Of a DNA stretch of 20,695 bases, positions 6,614-14,139 are shown one piece after another (the stretch's first letter is position 1; each line of letters starts with the position of its first letter). Both the position numbers and the translations under genes were made by a program. This stretch comes from CAYOBW01 sp964402115 (GTDB lineage: Bacteria; Verrucomicrobiota; Kiritimatiellia; UBA8416; CAYOBW01), in NCBI GenBank assembly GCA_964402115.1, contig CAYOBW010000120.1, positions 1 through 20,695 on the forward strand, given 5' to 3'. Under the pieces are notes generated by a model, which saw nothing but the letters and a program-made list of their open reading frames with translations, did not search any database and had not been told where the DNA came from.

Positions 6614-9562
6614 TCATAGGATAATGAACAGGAACCCCGGCCGCGGCGGAAGCGTGCCGAGGAACGTCTCCACATCGTCGTACCGGCTGGCCGGCGTGAC
6701 CGCGAGGCGGACGAGCGCCCCGCCCTTTAACTCGCCTTCGACCACCGTCTGGCCGGGGGCATGTATGTTGAACGAGACGTCCCACGTGGCCGGCCAGGCC
6801 GGGAAGAGCAGGATGCGGTCGCCGTCCGTCTGCAGGAGCATCTGCTGCAGGGCGATCATGCAGACGCCGCCGTGGTCCTGGTCGGGAATCCAGTCGTAGT
6901 TGGGCCCCCACATGGCCGGGAAGCGGCTGCCCGTGTGCTTGGTGCCGAACCGGCTCGCCACCTGCGCGGCAGCCTCGTTCGTCAGGCCCACCCTCGCCGC
7001 GAAAATTGGCCCCTGCTCCCAGCCGCCGCTGGCGCGATCCGCGCGCAGGGCATAGGTGGCCTGCGCCAGCCCGAGATCGGGCCTGCCCACGCCGAACCGC
7101 TGGTAGGGAAACACGGCATACAGCTCGGGATGCTCGATGTTGCCCTTCGATCCCAGGATCTCGGCCGGGGAGAGGACGGTCTGCCCGCTCAGCTGGCGCG
7201 TGGGCAAGGCAGGCAGTTCACCCCGCAACCGCGTCCAGCGGCTGGTCTGGGCGGGAGTCGCCAAGCCGCCGGGCAGCGCCAGCAATCGCCCGAGCACGTG
7301 GTGCAGCCCGGCGATTTCCGGCAGCGGATTCTCCGTGCCTTCCCAGTAGGTTTCCAGCGCTTGGGCGGGAACAAGGCGCAGCTTGCCGTCCGGGTCGCGC
7401 GGATACCGCAGGTCGTAGAGCGTGATGATCTCGTCCGCCAGCGGCAGCAGCGTGTTGGTGGCGAACGCGTCATCGCCGCTGTAGGCGTGGTAGTCGAGCA
7501 GCATGGCCGTCAGCTCGATGCCGCCCTGCCACTCCCAGCGGATGTAGTTGTTGTCCGCGCGCCCGAGTTCCTTCCCCGCCCGGTCCCAGCCGTAGTTGTC
7601 GTTGTTCCAGGCGCCCCAGAAGTACATCGTCTCGGGGAAGTAGGCGCCGCCGTGGCCGTAGTAGGTGCGCACCCGTTCGCGCGCCAGCGGCAGGGCGGAG
7701 CGGTACATCGCGAAGAGCGGCTGCATGAGATCGAAGTCGCCCGCCGCCGGCATGGACCAATAGGGCAGGCGCGTGTTCTGCCACCAGTAGCAGGGGCCCC
7801 ACTTACGGTAGTCCCCGTCGTAGCCCGACATATCGACCGTGAAGATCGAGCCGTTGAACTTGATGGGGCTGTTCCCCCGCCCGCCGCAGGCGTTGATGAA
7901 CCGCTGGAGCAGGTAGCCCTGGGTCACGGTGAAACCATCCGGCGTCACCCGGTCTTCCTTCACGACGGCCCCGTTGACGTAGAGGCGGTGAAAACCCGTT
8001 TCAGGGTTGGCCGTCACGGCCAGGTGGACCCAGGTCCCCGCGGGCAGGTTGGCGTCGTACTGGAGCGTCCGCTTGCTGATGATCGACCGCAGGTCGTTGC
8101 CGGGATAGGTGTCCAGGATGTAGCCCAGGGAGGTGCCAACGACACCCTTGTCGATGATGCGCGCGCCGGCAGCCGGCAGGGCATCCGGGGCGACCCAGGT
8201 CTCCAGCGTGAAGCCGCCGGCCAGCGAGAGCGCGTCGCTGTGCGGGGTGCTGAGATAGCCACTGCCGCCGAACGACACCACGCTCTGCCCGCCGTCGTCG
8301 GCGAGCCCCAGGGCGCCGACGACGCTCAACGGAAAGGTCCCGTTCGCGGCATCGGGGACGACATTGTTGGCGAGGGCGTCGAAGCGCCAGGCCGCCACGA
8401 GGCGCCGGTCCGCGGGCGGCAAGGTGTGACGGGCGGTCGCCGCCAGTTTGGCGACTTCCGCCGGCGTCAGCGCACCGGCGTAGATGCCGGCCCGGGCCAT
8501 TCTGCCGCGGAACCGGTTGTTGCCCTGGTTGTCCGCGCCCACGCGCAGGGACGACGCCGTTGGCTGAATCATGCCCGCCAGGCCGCCGCCCGTCGTCAGG
8601 ATCCAGTGGCGCTCCCAGAACGTCTTCCACCACGCCTCGTGGGCGGCGCGGCGCGCGGCGCGCGGCACGGCCTGCACCGCTTGCACGGTGGTCTCCAGCG
8701 CCGCCAGCCACGCGTCCGCGTCGGCCGTTGGCGCCGTCAGGGGCACGAGCGTGGCCGTAAGACGGTTTGTGGGAACGGCGCCGGTCAGCGCCGTGGGACT
8801 GCTGTTGGTCAGGCCATCCCCGACAAGCGCGGCCCCGAAGGTGCGGCCCAGCAGCGGATCGCTGAGTGTGTTGGTCAAGTGCCCCAGCGACTGGATCCTC
8901 AGCGTGTCCTGCCAGATCGAGCGCCCGTTGCGGTGGTACCAGGCGACCCGGTCGGAAAACCCCGTGACCACGGTGTCGGGGTCCACCACGATCGGATCCG
9001 GCCCCGACACGATGCCGTAGGCCGAGTTCTGCTCCGTCGCATCCGTGAGCGTGCGAGGCGCCGTGCGCCAGATCTCGACCGCCATCGTCCACCGGCGCGG
9101 CGTATCGCAGGCGGCGTCCACGCAGATGGCCGGGTGGTTGGCGTCGACCCACAGCCGCACGTTCGACGTCCGCTGCTGGGCGTTCGACGTCGCGATCACG
9201 AGCGCGCCTGAAAACACGTCCAGCTCCTGGCGGAACGCGTCGCCGGGCGCGTAGAGCGGCGGCGTGGCCGTGAGGCGCACGCGGGCCAGTTTGAGCAGGC
9301 GCCCGGTTTCGCTCCAGGCATCGGTCTTGCTGATGTAGAAGACGACCTCGCCATCGGCCTCGCACCAGGCATTGAGCCCGATATCGCCGTTGCCCAGCGG
9401 CATCGAGCCGGACGAGTCCGTGCTGGGCGAGGTCCACACAACGTTGTACGGGGCCAGCGGGGGCGACGGCGTCGCGCCCGGCGCGCCGCCTGCGAGAACG
9501 ATGGCGGCCAGGGCGGCCGGCACGGCGGTTAACGTGATCGGGATTCCACGCCTCCGCATCAT
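6614..9562 (-). CDS. DUF5703-type (alpha/alpha)6-barrel enzyme with inserted LamG domain, secreted
   Basis: 982 residues, with signal peptide 1-30. Order of domains: DUF5703 N-terminal beta domain (about 38-320, with NVVWTSPSTDSSGSMPLGNGDIGLNAW at 40-66); a LamG-like insert (about 337-540); helical barrel (about 545-925) with IKFNGSIFTVDM, PCYWWQNTRLPYW (589-601), FPETMYFWG, LETYWEGTENPLPEIAGL (736-753), ELYAVFPY, FPAMWGPNYDWIPDQDHGG (881-899) and LFPAWP; then a short beta tail. The barrel resembles GH95-type enzymes in layout. Uncharacterised as an enzyme to my knowledge; a role as an exo-glycosidase is inferred from fold and neighbours. ATG 9562 overlaps the upstream stop as ATGA (4 nt), indicating coupled translation, and another ATG follows at 9559. 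No strong Shine-Dalgarno sequence. The hydrophobic last residues (GFLFIIL) are unusual. Confidence 0.9.
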   Translation of the reverse strand: MMRRRGIPITLTAVPAALAAIVLAGGAPGATPSPPLAPYNVVWTSPSTDSSGSMPLGNGDIGLNAWCEADGEVVFYISKTDAWSETGRLLKLARVRLTATPPLYAPGDAFRQELDVFSGALVIATSNAQQRTSNVRLWVDANHPAICVDAACDTPRRWTMAVEIWRTAPRTLTDATEQNSAYGIVSGPDPIVVDPDTVVTGFSDRVAWYHRNGRSIWQDTLRIQSLGHLTNTLSDPLLGRTFGAALVGDGLTNSSPTALTGAVPTNRLTATLVPLTAPTADADAWLAALETTVQAVQAVPRAARRAAHEAWWKTFWERHWILTTGGGLAGMIQPTASSLRVGADNQGNNRFRGRMARAGIYAGALTPAEVAKLAATARHTLPPADRRLVAAWRFDALANNVVPDAANGTFPLSVVGALGLADDGGQSVVSFGGSGYLSTPHSDALSLAGGFTLETWVAPDALPAAGARIIDKGVVGTSLGYILDTYPGNDLRSIISKRTLQYDANLPAGTWVHLAVTANPETGFHRLYVNGAVVKEDRVTPDGFTVTQGYLLQRFINACGGRGNSPIKFNGSIFTVDMSGYDGDYRKWGPCYWWQNTRLPYWSMPAAGDFDLMQPLFAMYRSALPLARERVRTYYGHGGAYFPETMYFWGAWNNDNYGWDRAGKELGRADNNYIRWEWQGGIELTAMLLDYHAYSGDDAFATNTLLPLADEIITLYDLRYPRDPDGKLRLVPAQALETYWEGTENPLPEIAGLHHVLGRLLALPGGLATPAQTSRWTRLRGELPALPTRQLSGQTVLSPAEILGSKGNIEHPELYAVFPYQRFGVGRPDLGLAQATYALRADRASGGWEQGPIFAARVGLTNEAAAQVASRFGTKHTGSRFPAMWGPNYDWIPDQDHGGVCMIALQQMLLQTDGDRILLFPAWPATWDVSFNIHAPGQTVVEGELKGGALVRLAVTPASRYDDVETFLGTLPPRPGFLFIIL
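7943..8554 (-). other. LamG-like domain with swapped order, inserted in the DUF5703-type protein
   Basis: Residues 337-540 of the DUF5703-type protein. Residues 338-376 (LRVGADNQGNNRFRGRM, IYAGALTPAEVAKLA) match the usual C-terminal end of a LamG_3 domain. Residues 388-536 (LVAAWRFD, SVVSFGGSGYLSTP, FTLETWVAPD, GTWVHLAVTA, HRLYVNGAVV) match its N-terminal and middle strands. The closing strands are missing at the end, so the domain reads as a circular permutation, with the natural ends joined by a short linker (377-387). Confidence 0.7.
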
Positions 9563-10992
9563 CGGAAGATCACCACCGTCCCCCGCACGGACGGAATCCA
9601 CTCGGCCAGCAGCAGGCCGCCGATGCCGCTGTAGTTGTTGGTGGTGACGTTGAAGTCGAGTTGCAGGCTGCCGGACGCATCCGTCGTCGCCGCGCACGCG
9701 AAGAGCGAGGCCGTGGCCCCACTGCCGTCGGCCACCGACATCCAGGTCCCCTTGGTCTCGCCGTTGGCTCGCACGCCAACATCGCCATACCAGCCGCTGT
9801 CGCCGCCGATGACCTGCACATAGACCGGGTGCTTCGGCCCCAGCCCCGAGAAGGTCAGCGTCGCCTGACGGTGGTCCGCAGCGGTGTTGGCGGGGTTCGA
9901 GAGGTAGAACATCTCGCCCGCCACGGCGTTGAGCGTGTTGGAGTCCGCGCCCACGATACCCGGCGCCTGCGTCCGGTACGTGTTGTCGATCGTGAAGCCC
10001 GACCAGGCGACAGCCAGCGTCACGGCCGGCGGGTTGGCCTGGAGCACAAAGGGCCCCGGGGACGGCGTCCAGCCACCCATGTTGATGTTGTCGAAGCCGA
10101 TCCCGCACACCTTACCGGTCGTATCGCCGCCGGGGGCGTAGTAGAAGTTGACGCCGACATAGCGGTACGAGCCGGGGCCGAACGGTTGATCGGCCAGCTG
10201 GCGCGCGTTGCCGAACTTCTCGTCCACGACCTGCGGGATGGCATACTTCGTTTCCAGGTACCGGTTGACCAGGGCCGTATCGTTGCCGTCCAGTTGCCCG
10301 TCGTACACCAGCACCTCCGCGATATCGCCCTGCCAGCGGCGGTTGTCAGCAGGAAACGCATTCCCGACGTTGTCGCCAAAGCGGAAGCCCGCATAGGTCG
10401 TGGCCGCGGCGCGCTTGGCCGTGACGACGTGGGCCGCGCCGTAGCCGCCCGGGATATCCAGGCGGGGGGATCCATTGAGGTAGAGCGTGCCGCTGCCGCC
10501 ATTGACCACGAAGTCACCGCTGTTCCCGGAGAAGTAGGCAGGGACGACGCTGGTGGTCTCGCGGATGCTGAGATTGTGGCTCCCGTTGCAGAGCAGCGTG
10601 GAGAGGCTCCAATCGTTCGTCGCCATCGTCACCACGGCCACAACGGTCTGGGCGGCAAACGTCAGGCTGTTGTTGAAGAGGATGTCCAGGTCGCCGGCCA
10701 CGCCGGTCATCCGCACCGTGTCCAATCCGTTGATGCCATCGTGGCCGGCGGCGATGAAGACGGGGAAGCCGAGCGCGTCCACCAGCAACCTGTCGCCGCT
10801 GACCAAGTCCGACCACGCGGTCACGTTAGCGCCATGCGCGGGCTGGGGCGCGCCGCGGTTGATGTCGCCGGCAGCGAAGTGCGCGGCGAGGTTGGCGCTC
10901 GTGACAGCCGGCGGCGCTTCCGCGGCCGGCGCGCGGCTGGCCATGCTCACGGCGAGCAGGCCAAGCGTGAGGGCGGCTCGTGTGCGCATCAT
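9559..10992 (-). CDS. Secreted LamG-like (concanavalin-type) protein, paralogue of the upstream gene
   Basis: 477 residues with signal peptide 1-24 (ends APAAEA). Residues about 27-253 form a LamG/concanavalin-like beta-sandwich: PPAVTSANLAAHF at the start, SVVPAYFSGNSGDFVVNG in the middle, and RRWQGDIAEVLVYDGQLDG...NRYLETKYAIP at its end, a typical closing of such domains in Verrucomicrobia-type secreted proteins. Residues about 278-477 form a second beta-rich module (GVNFYYAPGGD, CGIGFDNINM, AGEMFYLSNP, TLTFSGLGPKHPVYVQVIGGDSGW, YSGIGGLLLAEW) that I cannot name. No catalytic motif is seen; glycan or surface binding is inferred. It starts 11 nt after the upstream stop, and its own stop overlaps the next start (ATGA). 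A second ATG follows directly at 10989. It is close in sequence to residues 294-730 of the upstream protein. Confidence 0.85.
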   Translation of the reverse strand: MMRTRAALTLGLLAVSMASRAPAAEAPPAVTSANLAAHFAAGDINRGAPQPAHGANVTAWSDLVSGDRLLVDALGFPVFIAAGHDGINGLDTVRMTGVAGDLDILFNNSLTFAAQTVVAVVTMATNDWSLSTLLCNGSHNLSIRETTSVVPAYFSGNSGDFVVNGGSGTLYLNGSPRLDIPGGYGAAHVVTAKRAAATTYAGFRFGDNVGNAFPADNRRWQGDIAEVLVYDGQLDGNDTALVNRYLETKYAIPQVVDEKFGNARQLADQPFGPGSYRYVGVNFYYAPGGDTTGKVCGIGFDNINMGGWTPSPGPFVLQANPPAVTLAVAWSGFTIDNTYRTQAPGIVGADSNTLNAVAGEMFYLSNPANTAADHRQATLTFSGLGPKHPVYVQVIGGDSGWYGDVGVRANGETKGTWMSVADGSGATASLFACAATTDASGSLQLDFNVTTNNYSGIGGLLLAEWIPSVRGTVVIFR

Positions 10993-12317
10993 GGCTTCGC
11001 CCCCTACCGTGCCAGAAACAGCGTGCCCTGCGTCGGCGGCACCAATTCCGTCAGCAGGAGGCCGCCGATGCCGGAGTACGACCCCACGGCCGTGAAGCGC
11101 AACGCCAGCGTCCCCGCGGCGTCCGTCGCGGCCCGAAAGCAGAACAGCGAGGCCGTACCGCCGTTGCCGTCCGCGACGGTCGTCCACGTGCCCACCGACA
11201 CGCCGTTGGCCGTGACCGCGATATCCCCCAACCAGCCGCTGTCGCCGCCAAAGACCTGCGCGTACACCTCGTGGCTCTTGCCAAGGCCCGAGAAGGTCAT
11301 CAGGACCTGGTTATGCTCCGTCGTGCCCAGATAGAACATCTCGCCGGCGACCGCGTTCAGCGTGGCGGCGTCCGTCCCGCTGATGCCGGGAGCCTGGGTT
11401 CGCTCGTTGTTGCTGATGTTCCAGCCGCCGGTCCAGGTGCACTGCAGCGTCGTGGCCGGCAGGTTGGCGACCAGGGTGAACGGACCGGTGGGCGGCGAAC
11501 CACCCGTCAGGTTGATATTGTCGAAGCCGATCCCGAACAACTTGGTCGCTACGTCGCCGCCGGGGGCGTAGTAGAAGTTCACGCCCACCCGGCGCAGATC
11601 CGCGCCCGGGAACGGATTGGTGGCCACCTGGCTGGTATCCGTGATCCGTCCGTCCACGGTCTGGGGGATGCCGTACTTGTTGGCCAGGTAGCGATTCACA
11701 CGCGCCGTGTCGTTGCCGTCCAGAACGTTGTTGAAGACGATCAGTTCCGCCACGTCCCCGCTCCAGCGCCGGTTGTTCGCATTGTCGCCGATGCGCAGGG
11801 AGGCGTAGGTCTTCAGGGACGAACTGACGGCTTTGACAACGTGCGCGGATCCGTACCCGCCCGGCAGGGAGAAGCGCGGCTCACCGTTGATGACGAGCGA
11901 CCCGCCGCCGTAGATGAAGTCCCCGCTGTTGCCCGTGTAGTAGGCGGCGGTTTCGGCGTCCTGGCGGATGCAGAGCTCGCCGCTGCTGTTCGAGACAAGA
12001 TCCGAGTAAATCCGCGTATCCGCCACCATGCTGGCAACGGCAATAATCGTGCGCGCGGGCACGCTGTTGATCGGGGGGTTGTTGCAGTAGATCAGGTCGG
12101 TATACGCGCTGCCGTCGTCGAAGAACCGCACGGCGGGCTTCCCGCCCAGGGCCGTGGCATGCCAGGAGGGCGTGGCCTGGATGCTGACGCCCACACCGCT
12201 CTTCAACTCGGTCCACTGGGCGATGTTGTTCCCGTCGCCCGGATCCCAGATGCCGCCGTCGTTGTACATGTCCTCGGCATTGAGGTGGAAGGTGAGGGTC
12301 GCGCTGGTCACCGCCGG
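9562..12317 (-). repeat. Tandem duplication of a LamG-like plus beta module
   Basis: Residues 294-730 of the first gene (12317-11007) and 27-477 of the second (10914-9562) align end to end with shared blocks: PAVTSA.L..H, YFSGNSGDF / YYTGNSGDF, RRW.GD.AE, DGNDTA.VNRYL, GVNFYYAPGGD, GIGFDNIN, TQAPGI, LNAVAGEMFYL and SGIGGLLL. At DNA level the stretch around 10078-10140 is still clearly alike 11518-11580. This shows a duplication that has since diverged. Confidence 0.85.
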
Positions 12318-13196
12318 CAGTTTCGCGATGGCAGGTCGCGGCTTGAGCGTGACGTAGGAGCCGGCTCCGCCGGCCAGGGCCACGTTGAAGAGGCTGCCGA
12401 AGTTCACGCTCGTCACCTGTGTGTTACCAACCTTGACGCCCGTGTCCGTCAAGGCCGTCTCCCAATCGGCGGCCGTGAAGCCGTCCCGGATCCAGCGCCC
12501 GCTCCAGGCGGGGTCGAACACAAGCTGCGCCCCGTTCTCCAGGAGCACGACGCCGGCGGGCGCCACCGCGGTAGCGAAGGCGATCGTGTGACCGCCGCCG
12601 ATGCTGATCTTGGCCGCACTCGACCCGTGCGCCCAAACGGCCTGCGTCGGGATGTACGCACCGCAGCCCGTGACGCTGCCACCGCTCAGTTGCATGGTCA
12701 CGCCGTAGGCCACGTCGACGCCCATGTTGACGAGCGTGCCGCCGGTCTGCCGAAACTGCCCCGTGTTGTACGGCAGGATTCGCGAACCGCCGACCCCATT
12801 GGCCGTAATCGTGCCCGTGCCCGACAGCGTGTACACGACCCCCACGTTGGGATTGAGCAACTGCACGGACACATTGCCGCCCGTCTGGTTCCACGCGAAG
12901 ACAGCGGTGTTGCCCGTGTTATGGACATTCATCGTGTTGGCAATTGCCGTGAGCGTTCCCGCCGAATGGGTGACGATCACCGTCCCCGGACCTGGAGCAC
13001 TGAGATTGTACTGGCCCGGGAAGGTCCCGGACGTGGCAATCGTCCCGTCGTTTCCCACGCGGGGCAGGCCGTTGTTCCAGTTCGCCCCGACCGTGATGTC
13101 GGTGCCGGGGGCTGCCTGAAAGACCGTGGCCGCGGGCGCCCATGTGCAGAGTCCGCAGATCATGACGACGTGACTGGCGCACAGCAACCGGTTCAT
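11004..13196 (-). CDS. Secreted beta-helix plus LamG-like protein, first gene of the glycan operon
   Basis: 730 residues with signal peptide 1-23 (ends WAPAAT). Residues about 24-285 are Gly/Asn/Thr-rich with repeated short strands (GANWNNGLPRVGNDGTI, NQTGGNVSVQL, RQTGGTLVNMG, QLSGGSVTGCG), like the beta-helix repeats of autotransporter-associated and PEP-CTERM-type surface proteins. From about 294 (LPAVTSATLTFHL) the rest is a LamG-like sandwich and a second beta module, both paralogous to the whole mature part of the next gene. No PEP-CTERM anchor or LPxTG motif is visible; the protein ends PTQGTLFLAR. AGGGAGTGG lies just upstream of the ATG at 13196. Probably extracellular and adhesive or glycan-binding; function not established. 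Confidence 0.85.
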   Translation of the reverse strand: MNRLLCASHVVMICGLCTWAPAATVFQAAPGTDITVGANWNNGLPRVGNDGTIATSGTFPGQYNLSAPGPGTVIVTHSAGTLTAIANTMNVHNTGNTAVFAWNQTGGNVSVQLLNPNVGVVYTLSGTGTITANGVGGSRILPYNTGQFRQTGGTLVNMGVDVAYGVTMQLSGGSVTGCGAYIPTQAVWAHGSSAAKISIGGGHTIAFATAVAPAGVVLLENGAQLVFDPAWSGRWIRDGFTAADWETALTDTGVKVGNTQVTSVNFGSLFNVALAGGAGSYVTLKPRPAIAKLPAVTSATLTFHLNAEDMYNDGGIWDPGDGNNIAQWTELKSGVGVSIQATPSWHATALGGKPAVRFFDDGSAYTDLIYCNNPPINSVPARTIIAVASMVADTRIYSDLVSNSSGELCIRQDAETAAYYTGNSGDFIYGGGSLVINGEPRFSLPGGYGSAHVVKAVSSSLKTYASLRIGDNANNRRWSGDVAELIVFNNVLDGNDTARVNRYLANKYGIPQTVDGRITDTSQVATNPFPGADLRRVGVNFYYAPGGDVATKLFGIGFDNINLTGGSPPTGPFTLVANLPATTLQCTWTGGWNISNNERTQAPGISGTDAATLNAVAGEMFYLGTTEHNQVLMTFSGLGKSHEVYAQVFGGDSGWLGDIAVTANGVSVGTWTTVADGNGGTASLFCFRAATDAAGTLALRFTAVGSYSGIGGLLLTELVPPTQGTLFLAR

Positions 13197-13241
13197 ACTC
13201 CACTCCCTTCGCTAAAGCCCCACTTCACGATGATGTTACGA

Positions 13242-13270
13242 ATATTACTCCGCAGGTGCCCCGCCGGTCT
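13242..13270 (-). promoter_or_regulatory. Weak promoter candidate for the glycan operon
   Basis: On the minus strand TAATAT (13247-13242) is a good -10 box. Seventeen bases upstream the -35 position reads AGACCG (13270-13265), a poor match. A transcript would begin near 13235, leaving about 40 nt before the ATG at 13196. The weak -35 box would suit activator dependence, but no AraC site can be assigned. Confidence 0.3.
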
Positions 13271-13336
13271 ATGTCTCCCGGCGCAAATGTTGTGTCTGAT
13301 TCAGCAGTGCGGCTGCGCTTCAGAAACGCAAGGGCT

Positions 13337-13441
13337 ATAACGGCGGGGACCGCCGTCTCCACGCCTCGTCGCCTGCTCACGCGATGGAGACGGCCGTCCC
13401 CGGCCGTTATGTGCCATGGAAGCCCCCTGCGTGACGGAGGC
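13337..13441. repeat. Dispersed palindromic repeat, copies 2 and 3 in inverted orientation
   Basis: ATAACGGCGGGGACCGCCGT followed by CTCCA (13337-13361) is matched by the reverse complement of 13385-13410 (TGGAGACGGCC...GTTAT) with few differences, giving arms of about 25 bp around a 23-bp centre. Each arm also contains its own small hairpin. To the right, CCCCCTGCGTGACGGAGG (13423-13440) is the inverse of the flank seen at 2672-2685, so the pair is two copies of the same element placed head to head. Confidence 0.7.
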
Positions 13442-13465
13442 ATGACCCCACGGCGCACGTTTTCA

Positions 13466-13494
13466 TTGCATTATGTAGACATGTCTGTCATTAT
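13466..13494 (+). promoter_or_regulatory. Promoter of the AbiE-AraC operon
   Basis: TTGCAT (13466-13471) and CATTAT (13489-13494) are separated by 17 bases, the optimal sigma-70-type spacing. The region is AT-rich in an otherwise GC-rich window. The ATG at 13501 lies seven bases after the -10 box and has no Shine-Dalgarno sequence, so a leaderless transcript is predicted. Confidence 0.55.
13477..13486. promoter_or_regulatory. Operator candidate between -35 and -10
   Basis: AGACATGTCT is a perfect 10-bp palindrome lying in the spacer of the predicted promoter. AbiEi-type antitoxins are known to repress their own promoter by binding inverted repeats, so this is a plausible AbiEi site. Shorter than the repeats known for AbiEi, hence only moderate confidence. 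Confidence 0.45.
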
Positions 13495-13500
13495 ATCGCC

Positions 13501-14139
13501 ATGAATTTCCAGGGGCTGCTGCTGCGAGTCGCGGAGACCCCTCTCTTCACGACATCGTATCTGCTTGCGGGGCAAACATCTCCGGAGGGTGTACGCCGCC
13601 AACTGGACCGCTGGGTCAAGGCCGGCAAGGTTCTCATGCTCCGCCGGGGGGTCTATGCGGTTGCAGCCCCCTATCACCAAGCCCGTCCGCATCCGTTCGT
13701 CGTCGCCAACGCACTCCGCAGGGGGTCTTATGTCAGCCTGCAGTCGGCACTCGCGTTCTACGGCATGATTCCGGAACACACGCCGGTGACGACGAGCGTC
13801 ACAACCGGTCGGCCTGAGCAGCTGAACAACGCCGTCGGGCGCTTCATTTTCCGCCACGTGAAGGGAGCCCTGTTCCGCGGCTTCATCGAGCGCGAGGTCG
13901 CGCCAGGCCAACGCGCCCTTATCGCCACCCCTGAGAAGGCGCTCGTGGACCTGCTGCACCTGACACCCGGCAGCGACACTCCGGCCTATCTGGAGGAACT
14001 GCGTGCCACCCCGGTCCCGCAGCTGGACATTGCACGCCTCCGGGAAATGGCGGAACGTTCCGCATCGAGGAAGGTGCAGCGCGCCGTCGAGCGGCTGTGC
14101 GGGCTGTGGCAACACGAAAGCGAGTACGTGGCCCTGTGA
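13501..14139 (+). CDS. AbiEi-family antitoxin/transcriptional repressor
   Basis: 212 residues. The N-terminal 55 residues form the winged helix of AbiEi-type antitoxins: TSYLLAGQTSPEGVRRQLDRWVKAGKVLMLRRGVYAV. The rest is the AbiEi C-terminal domain, with PFVVANALRRGSYVSLQSALAFYGMIPE, TTGRPEQL and ALIATPEKALVDLLHL, all standard landmarks. It would neutralise the AbiEii toxin and repress its own promoter. The stop overlaps the toxin GTG start (GTGA, 14136-14139), as is typical for this pair. The ATG at 13501 is predicted to be leaderless. Role in phage defence or plasmid/locus stability is known for the family, not shown here. Confidence 0.9.
   Translation: MNFQGLLLRVAETPLFTTSYLLAGQTSPEGVRRQLDRWVKAGKVLMLRRGVYAVAAPYHQARPHPFVVANALRRGSYVSLQSALAFYGMIPEHTPVTTSVTTGRPEQLNNAVGRFIFRHVKGALFRGFIEREVAPGQRALIATPEKALVDLLHLTPGSDTPAYLEELRATPVPQLDIARLREMAERSASRKVQRAVERLCGLWQHESEYVAL

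Larger units (their letters stand above)
13197..13500. other. Divergent intergenic control region
   Basis: Separates the minus-strand glycan operon from the plus-strand AbiE-AraC operon. From left to right it holds the Shine-Dalgarno sequence of the minus-strand gene, a weak minus-strand promoter candidate, a large imperfect inverted repeat (13337-13410) with flank (to 13441), and the plus-strand promoter next to the AbiEi start. It carries no convincing gene. Confidence 0.75.

Noticed and set aside
5870..8775. Shared 13-mer CGGTTTGTGGGAA at about 5875 and 8763
   Set aside because: Both copies encode PTNR in secreted enzymes with no longer similarity around them; a short coincidence or residual homology, not a repeat element.
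9559..13196. PEP-CTERM or LPxTG anchoring of the two secreted beta-rich proteins
   Set aside because: The C-termini end in VRGTVVIFR and TQGTLFLAR without the anchor motif, long hydrophobic segment and basic tail required.
6761..13340. Long plus-strand open frames (6761-9211, 9661-11334, 10980-13340)
   Set aside because: All are antisense to well-supported secreted proteins and contain no recognisable motif or ribosome site.
13225..13458. 77-codon minus-strand frame in the divergent control region
   Set aside because: Most of it is made of the palindromic repeat. No ribosome site or domain is visible.
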